A stretch of DNA of 9,617 nucleotides from an uncultured Actinomycetospora sp. (GTDB lineage: Bacteria; Actinomycetota; Actinomycetes; Mycobacteriales; Pseudonocardiaceae): the NCBI GenBank assembly GCA_902805495.1, contig CADCTH010000481.1, positions 1 through 9,617 on the forward strand, written 5' to 3'. Positions 6,364-9,617 of the stretch are shown here, piece after piece. The notes under the pieces were generated by a model. It made no database searches and was not told the origin of the DNA. It saw only the letters and a list, made by a program, of their open reading frames with translations. Within the stretch, counting starts at the first letter, position 1, and each line of letters opens with the position of its first letter. The position numbers and the translations under genes are program-made.

Positions 6364-7068
6364 TCAGTGGCCCATGCCGACGCCGCCGTCGACGGGCAGC
6401 ACGGCGCCCGTGACGTACGCGGCGTCGTCGGACGCGAGCCAGGCGACGGCCTTGGCGATCTCCCCGGGCTCCGCGACGCGGCCGAGCGGGATCGCGGCCA
6501 TCATCTCCTCGCGGCGCTTGTCGGTGAGCTCGGCGGTCATGTCGGTGTCGACGTAGCCGGGGGCGACGACGTTGGCGGTGATGCCGCGCCCGCCCAGCTC
6601 GCGGGCCGTGGAGCGGGCGAGGCCGATCAGCCCGGCCTTGGACGCCGCGTAGTTCGCCTGGCCCGGCGCGCCGGTGAGCCCGACGACGCTGGAGACGTAG
6701 ACCAGCCGGCCGAACCGCGCCTTGACCATGCCGCGGATCGCGCGCTGTGTGACGCGCCAGGCGCCGGTGAGGTTGGCGTCGAGGACCTCGGTGAACGCGT
6801 CCTCGGGCATGCGCATGAGCAGGCCGTCGCGGGTGATCCCGGCGTTGGCGACGACCACCTCGACGGGTCCGTGCTCGGACTCGACCTGCGAGAACGCGGC
6901 GTCGACCTGCGCGGAGTCCGTGACGTCGCAGTGCACGCCGTGCAGGCCCGCCGGCGGCTCGCCCGAGCGGTGGGTCACCACCACGGTGTGCCCGCGCTCG
7001 GCGAACTCGCGCGCCGTGGCGAGCCCGATCCCGCGGTTGCCTCCCGTGACCAGCACGACGCGGCTCAC
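6364..7068 (-). CDS. fabG: 3-oxoacyl-[acyl-carrier-protein] reductase FabG
   Basis: This 234-residue NADPH-dependent short-chain dehydrogenase reduces 3-ketoacyl-ACP to 3-hydroxyacyl-ACP in fatty acid elongation. The cofactor motif is Thr-Gly-Gly-Asn-Arg-Gly-Ile-Gly near residues 8-15. The Asn-Ala-Gly motif follows, and the catalytic residues Ser127, Tyr140 and Lys144 align with Ser140, Tyr153 and Lys157 of M. tuberculosis FabG1 (MabA). The end is Val-Asp-Gly-Gly-Val-Gly-Met-Gly-His. I chose GTG at 7066-7068 (Val-Ser-Arg-Val-Val-Leu-Val-Thr-Gly-Gly). It has a GAGAGGAG Shine-Dalgarno just upstream, and the frame further upstream has no homologous sequence. MabA carries 13 more N-terminal residues before the same Val-Ser-Arg. 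It is first gene of the pair with fabI and diverges from the esterase. Confidence 0.95.
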   Translation of the reverse strand: MSRVVLVTGGNRGIGLATAREFAERGHTVVVTHRSGEPPAGLHGVHCDVTDSAQVDAAFSQVESEHGPVEVVVANAGITRDGLLMRMPEDAFTEVLDANLTGAWRVTQRAIRGMVKARFGRLVYVSSVVGLTGAPGQANYAASKAGLIGLARSTARELGGRGITANVVAPGYVDTDMTAELTDKRREEMMAAIPLGRVAEPGEIAKAVAWLASDDAAYVTGAVLPVDGGVGMGH

Positions 7069-7072
7069 GCGA

Positions 7073-7080
7073 CTCCTCTC
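7073..7080 (-). promoter_or_regulatory. Ribosome binding site deciding the fabG start
   Basis: The minus strand reads GAGAGGAG here, with 4 bases before the GTG at 7066-7068. The frame is open much further upstream, to an ATG at 7165-7167. Only this position has a purine-rich site in front of the conserved Val-Ser-Arg-Val-Val-Leu-Val start. Confidence 0.7.
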
Positions 7081-7102
7081 GGTGGGGTCCAGCGGCGGCG
7101 GA

Positions 7103-7108
7103 AGGGTA
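7103..7108 (-). promoter_or_regulatory. Possible -10 element of the fabG-fabI operon
   Basis: The minus strand reads TACCCT (TAnnnT), which would place the start point near 7096 and give a leader of about 28 bases. No convincing -35 hexamer lies 16-18 bases upstream, so the call rests on the -10 and position only. Confidence 0.3.
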
Positions 7109-7181
7109 GCCGCTTTGGCTCCGCCTCGTGCGTCCTTGCCCGTGGCGGGACACCGGCAACCACTCACGGCCGTTCAGCGCC

Positions 7182-7209
7182 TTGCGCCGTGTGGCGCGGC
7201 TCATAGAGT
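7182..7209 (+). promoter_or_regulatory. Probable sigma70-like promoter of the esterase gene, with an overlapping inverted repeat
   Basis: TTGCGC (7182-7187) is followed by a 16-base spacer and TAGAGT (7204-7209). Transcription would start near 7216, about 29 bases before the ATG at 7245. A perfect inverted repeat, GCGCC-GTGT-GGCGC (7184-7197), overlaps the -35 and spacer and could be an operator, although short GC palindromes are common in this genome. Confidence 0.45.
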
Positions 7210-7235
7210 CGATCACGGAGCCGACCCCGCCGCTC

Positions 7236-7240
7236 GGAGG
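7236..7240 (+). promoter_or_regulatory. Ribosome binding site deciding the esterase start
   Basis: GGAGG stands 4 bases before the ATG at 7245. The frame is open upstream to an ATG at 7128, but that extension would cover the predicted promoter and shows no esterase-like sequence. Confidence 0.7.
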
Positions 7241-7244
7241 ACCC

Positions 7245-8360
7245 ATGACCGCGACCGACGCCTCGCCGACCCTCCCGGGCCGCCTCGGCGACCCCACCCT
7301 CGACCTGCGCAGCGACCCGCGGGCGAAGCCGGACCTCGTGGCGGCCCTCGCCGCCGTCGGGCTCGACGGGCCGGCCGCCGCGCCCCCGGTCACCCGCGAG
7401 GCCGGCCACGCGGCGGTGAGCGAGGCCGTCGGCGGGCTGCACGACGGCTTCAGCGCGATCTACGGAGGAGTCCCGCTGGACCTGCCCGGCGACGCACCGG
7501 ACGAGGCCCTCGACGTCACGGACACCTCGGTGGCCGCCCCCGACGGCCACCTCGTTCCCCTGCGCATCTACCGCCCCGCGGGCGTGGCCGGGCCGCTGCC
7601 GTGCGTCGCCTACATCCACGGCGGCGGGATGACGATCCTCGACGCCGACACGCGCGTCCACGACCGCTGGTGCCGCGACCTCGCGCTGAGCGGCGTCGTC
7701 GCCGTGCAGGTCGCGTTCCGCAACGCGTGGACGGCGCTGGGTCCGCACCCCTTCCCGGCGGGCCTCGACGACTGCGCCGCGGCCCTGCGCTGGCTCGACG
7801 ACCAGCGCGGCGAGCTGGGCCTGACCCGCATCGTGCTGCAGGGCGAATCCGGCGGCGCGAACCTGGTGCTCGCCACGACCCTGCGGGCCAAGCGCTCCGG
7901 GGACCTCGACGCCATCGACGGCGTGCACGTCTCCGTGCCCTACATCAGCGGCGGCTACGCGTGGGACGACGCCCGCAAGCTCCGCGAGCTGCCGTCGATG
8001 ATCGAGAACGACGGGTACTTCATCAACTGCGCCCTGATGGACCTGCTCGTGGCCGCCTACGACCCCGACGGCCGCCACGCCGAGGATCCGCTGGCCTGGC
8101 CGTACTTCGCGTCCCTCGACGACCTCGCCGGTCTGCCGCCCCACGTCGTCACGGTCAACGAGCTCGACCCGCTGCGCGACGAGGGCCTGGCCTACCACCG
8201 CAAGCTCCTGGCCGCGGGCGTCCCGGTGGCGGGCCGGGTGAACCTCGGGCTCGTCCACGGCGCCGAGCTGATCTTCCGGCAGGCCCTGCCCGCGGAGCGC
8301 CGCGCGGCGATCGCCGACATCAGGGCCTTCGTCGACGGGCTCGCGGTCGACCACGTGTGA
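7245..8360 (+). CDS. Alpha/beta hydrolase, hormone-sensitive-lipase family, brefeldin A esterase-like
   Basis: This 371-residue cytoplasmic carboxylesterase has no signal peptide. The oxyanion-hole motif is His125-Gly-Gly-Gly. The nucleophile elbow is Gly200-Glu-Ser202-Gly-Gly, with Asp308 in Asp-Pro-Leu-Arg-Asp and His338 in Leu-Val-His-Gly completing the triad. From memory, brefeldin A esterase (BFAE), which hydrolyses the macrolide lactone of brefeldin A, uses Ser202, Asp308 and His338 and shares the blocks Phe-Arg-Asn-Ala-Trp-Thr, His-Pro-Phe-Pro, Tyr-Ile-Ser-Gly-Gly-Tyr-Ala-Trp and Pro-Ile/Leu-Ala-Trp-Pro-Tyr-Phe-Ala-Ser. The N-terminal 100 or so residues form the cap region. It replaces the usual Asp-Tyr-Arg-Leu-Ala-Pro-Glu block of HSL esterases. 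It is a single gene on the + strand, divergent from fabG, and its stop is 3 bases from the VWA stop. The natural substrate is unknown. Confidence 0.88.
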   Translation: MTATDASPTLPGRLGDPTLDLRSDPRAKPDLVAALAAVGLDGPAAAPPVTREAGHAAVSEAVGGLHDGFSAIYGGVPLDLPGDAPDEALDVTDTSVAAPDGHLVPLRIYRPAGVAGPLPCVAYIHGGGMTILDADTRVHDRWCRDLALSGVVAVQVAFRNAWTALGPHPFPAGLDDCAAALRWLDDQRGELGLTRIVLQGESGGANLVLATTLRAKRSGDLDAIDGVHVSVPYISGGYAWDDARKLRELPSMIENDGYFINCALMDLLVAAYDPDGRHAEDPLAWPYFASLDDLAGLPPHVVTVNELDPLRDEGLAYHRKLLAAGVPVAGRVNLGLVHGAELIFRQALPAERRAAIADIRAFVDGLAVDHV

Positions 8361-8363
8361 CCG

Positions 8364-9335
8364 TCAGGGCAGGCGCTGCCCCGTGACGATCGCGGCGGTG
8401 GCCCCGAGCAGCACGAGGATCGTCGCGGCGAGGAACCACCGGCCCGACAGGTCGACCGTCCGCTCCTCGTAGCCCACCTGCTCGGCGAGGTTGGCGTAGG
8501 TCTCGCGCAGGTCGAGCTCGGTGGACGCGCGGCGGAAGTCGCCGCCGGAGAGCTGGGCGATCTCGCGCATCTGGTCGTCGGCCACCGCCACCGACACCGG
8601 GCGGCCGTCGATCTCGATCTCGCCGTACTCGGTGCCGAACGAGATCGCCGAGATCGGCACGCCCGCCGCCCGCGCCTCGACAGACGCCGGGAACGCACCC
8701 CGGTCGTCGGCGGGGTCGGTGGTCGGCGTCGTCTGCTTGCCGTCGGAGAGCAGGATGATCCGCGCCGGCGGCGGGCCCTCGGGTCCCCGGACCTGGGTGC
8801 CGAACGCGCGGATCGCCGCGAGGCTCGCGCGGATCGCGTCGCCGGTGCCCGTGGACTCGGCGAGCTGGAGGCTGCCGATCGCGTTCTTGACCGCCTGCCG
8901 GTCGGTCGTGGGCGTGACCAGCGTGCTCGGCGTCGCGGCGAACGACGAGAGGCCGAGGTTGATGCCCGCGGGCAGCTGGTCGGCGAAGGCCGAGGCGGCG
9001 GTCTGGGCCACCTGCAGCCGGGAGGGCTCGACGTCGGTGGCGCGCATCGAGAGCGACACGTCGATCGTGAGCATCACCGTGGCCCGGTTGCGCGGGACCT
9101 GCGCGACGCCCTGGGGCCCGGCCAGCGCGATCGTCATGAGCACCAGCGCGGCGAGCACCAGGGCCATGGGGACGTGGCGCCAGCGGCCCGGCCCGCGGGG
9201 GGCGACGCGCTCGGGCAGCGCCAGGTTGGTGAAGCGCATCGTGTAGCGCTGGCGGCGCCGGTTGATCCACCAGTAGCCGACGGCCAGGGCGGCCACGACC
9301 ACCAGCAGCAGGAACCACCACGGGGACGCGAACAC
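8364..9335 (-). CDS. VWA domain membrane protein (BatA-like, Rv1481 homologue)
   Basis: This 323-residue membrane protein has a hydrophobic segment at about residues 6-22 and a second at about 55-75, after an Arg-rich loop. A von Willebrand factor A domain follows, and then a C-terminal membrane segment at about 300-320. The metal-ion-dependent adhesion site is intact: Asp92-Val-Ser94-Leu-Ser96, Thr164 and Asp198 (Ser-Asp-Gly-Lys). The block Ser-Met-Arg-Ala-Thr-Asp-Val-Glu-Pro-Ser-Arg is shared with M. tuberculosis Rv1481. Such proteins work with MoxR AAA+ ATPases and DUF58 partners, probably in folding or assembly at the membrane, and no enzymatic activity is expected. The start is GTG, 3 bases after the DUF58 stop, so it is co-transcribed and probably translationally coupled. 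Confidence 0.92.
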   Translation of the reverse strand: MFASPWWFLLLVVVAALAVGYWWINRRRQRYTMRFTNLALPERVAPRGPGRWRHVPMALVLAALVLMTIALAGPQGVAQVPRNRATVMLTIDVSLSMRATDVEPSRLQVAQTAASAFADQLPAGINLGLSSFAATPSTLVTPTTDRQAVKNAIGSLQLAESTGTGDAIRASLAAIRAFGTQVRGPEGPPPARIILLSDGKQTTPTTDPADDRGAFPASVEARAAGVPISAISFGTEYGEIEIDGRPVSVAVADDQMREIAQLSGGDFRRASTELDLRETYANLAEQVGYEERTVDLSGRWFLAATILVLLGATAAIVTGQRLP

Positions 9336-9338
9336 GGG

Positions 9339-9617
9339 TCACCGCCCCCCGGGCTCGGGGGCGGCGGTGGGCACGCGACCCGTCGTCGCGCCGCCCGACC
9401 AGCCGCGCTGGCGGGCGACGGCGAAGCGCACGACGTCGGCGATCCAGTCATGGTCGGTGCGCAGCACGAGGTGCGCGGCGCCCGTGCGGCGCAGGGCCGC
9501 GGCGACCCGGTCGCGGCGCTCGGCCGCCTCGGCGGCGAAGCGCCGGCGCAGCGTCGCGGTGGTGGTGACCTCGCGACGGCGCCCGGTCTCGGGGTCGGCG
9601 AGCACGACCGTGCCCAC
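9339..9617 (-). CDS. DUF58-family protein, C-terminal part (runs off the right edge)
   Basis: The last 92 residues of a protein are visible, ending in TGA at 9339-9341 with the 5' part beyond the window. The valine at the edge reads as GTG but is internal. The text Ala-Asp-Pro-Glu-Thr-Gly-Arg-Arg-Arg-Glu-Val, then an Arg/Ala-rich helix, then Leu-Arg-Thr-Asp-His-Asp-Trp-Ile-Ala-Asp-Val-Val-Arg-Phe, is typical of the C-terminal end of DUF58 proteins such as Rv1480. The conserved DUF58 core itself is not in view. Adjacency to the VWA gene with a 3-base gap supports the assignment, because MoxR, DUF58 and VWA genes form a standard operon. The final 20 or so residues are Gly/Pro/Ala-rich and probably disordered. 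Confidence 0.75.
   Translation of the reverse strand: MGTVVLADPETGRRREVTTTATLRRRFAAEAAERRDRVAAALRRTGAAHLVLRTDHDWIADVVRFAVARQRGWSGGATTGRVPTAAPEPGGR

Noticed and set aside
7128..7244. Upstream ATG extending the esterase by 39 codons
   Set aside because: The extension covers the predicted promoter and Arg-rich non-conserved text, while GGAGG precedes the ATG at 7245, and triad numbering then matches brefeldin A esterase.
6338..7393. Long minus-strand frame upstream of fabI that would extend it to 607 residues through fabG
   Set aside because: The InhA-like start Met-Thr-Gly-Leu-Leu with AAGGAG upstream is clear, and the extension is a shadow of fabG with Arg/His-rich nonsense sequence.

Overview
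The window is very GC-rich with almost exclusively G or C at third codon positions. It carries the actinobacterial block DUF58 - VWA protein - fabG - enoyl-ACP reductase - ferrochelatase, the order seen in Mycobacterium tuberculosis from Rv1480 to Rv1485. The enoyl reductase has the short substrate loop of FabI enzymes rather than the long InhA loop linked to mycolate-length chains. A non-mycolate member of the Pseudonocardiaceae, for example Pseudonocardia, fits best. The genus is an inference and was not tested by any search.

Layout from left to right. Positions 1-79 hold the 3' end of an unidentified + strand gene. Positions 94-2682 hold a tight three-gene operon on the minus strand. It is transcribed metallo-beta-lactamase-fold lactonase-like enzyme, then iron-containing hydroxyacid-oxoacid transhydrogenase, then FmdB-type zinc ribbon protein with a Gly-His tail. 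A good sigma70-like promoter and repeated CCACGT/CACGTG motifs lie upstream, in the 179 bp that separate this operon from ferrochelatase. Ferrochelatase (minus) then diverges over only 44 bp from a BCCT-family transporter (+). The transporter converges, with a 3-bp gap, on the minus-strand fabG-fabI pair. A 176-bp divergent region separates fabG from a + strand esterase that closely resembles brefeldin A esterase. This esterase converges, again with a 3-bp gap, on a VWA membrane protein, preceded by the C-terminal part of a DUF58 protein that runs off the right edge.

How the genes work together. FabG and FabI catalyse the two reductions of the type II fatty acid elongation cycle. HemH/CpfC makes the iron-porphyrin intermediate of haem synthesis. 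The VWA and DUF58 proteins belong to the MoxR-associated, BatA-like envelope or chaperone system. The left-hand operon looks like accessory metabolism. A lactonase next to a 4-hydroxybutyrate-oxidising transhydrogenase suggests opening of gamma-butyrolactone (or a similar lactone) to 4-hydroxybutyrate, and its oxidation to succinic semialdehyde at the expense of 2-oxoglutarate. No RNA genes, CRISPR arrays, insertion sequences or origins were seen, and no stretch over 300 bases lacks a gene.
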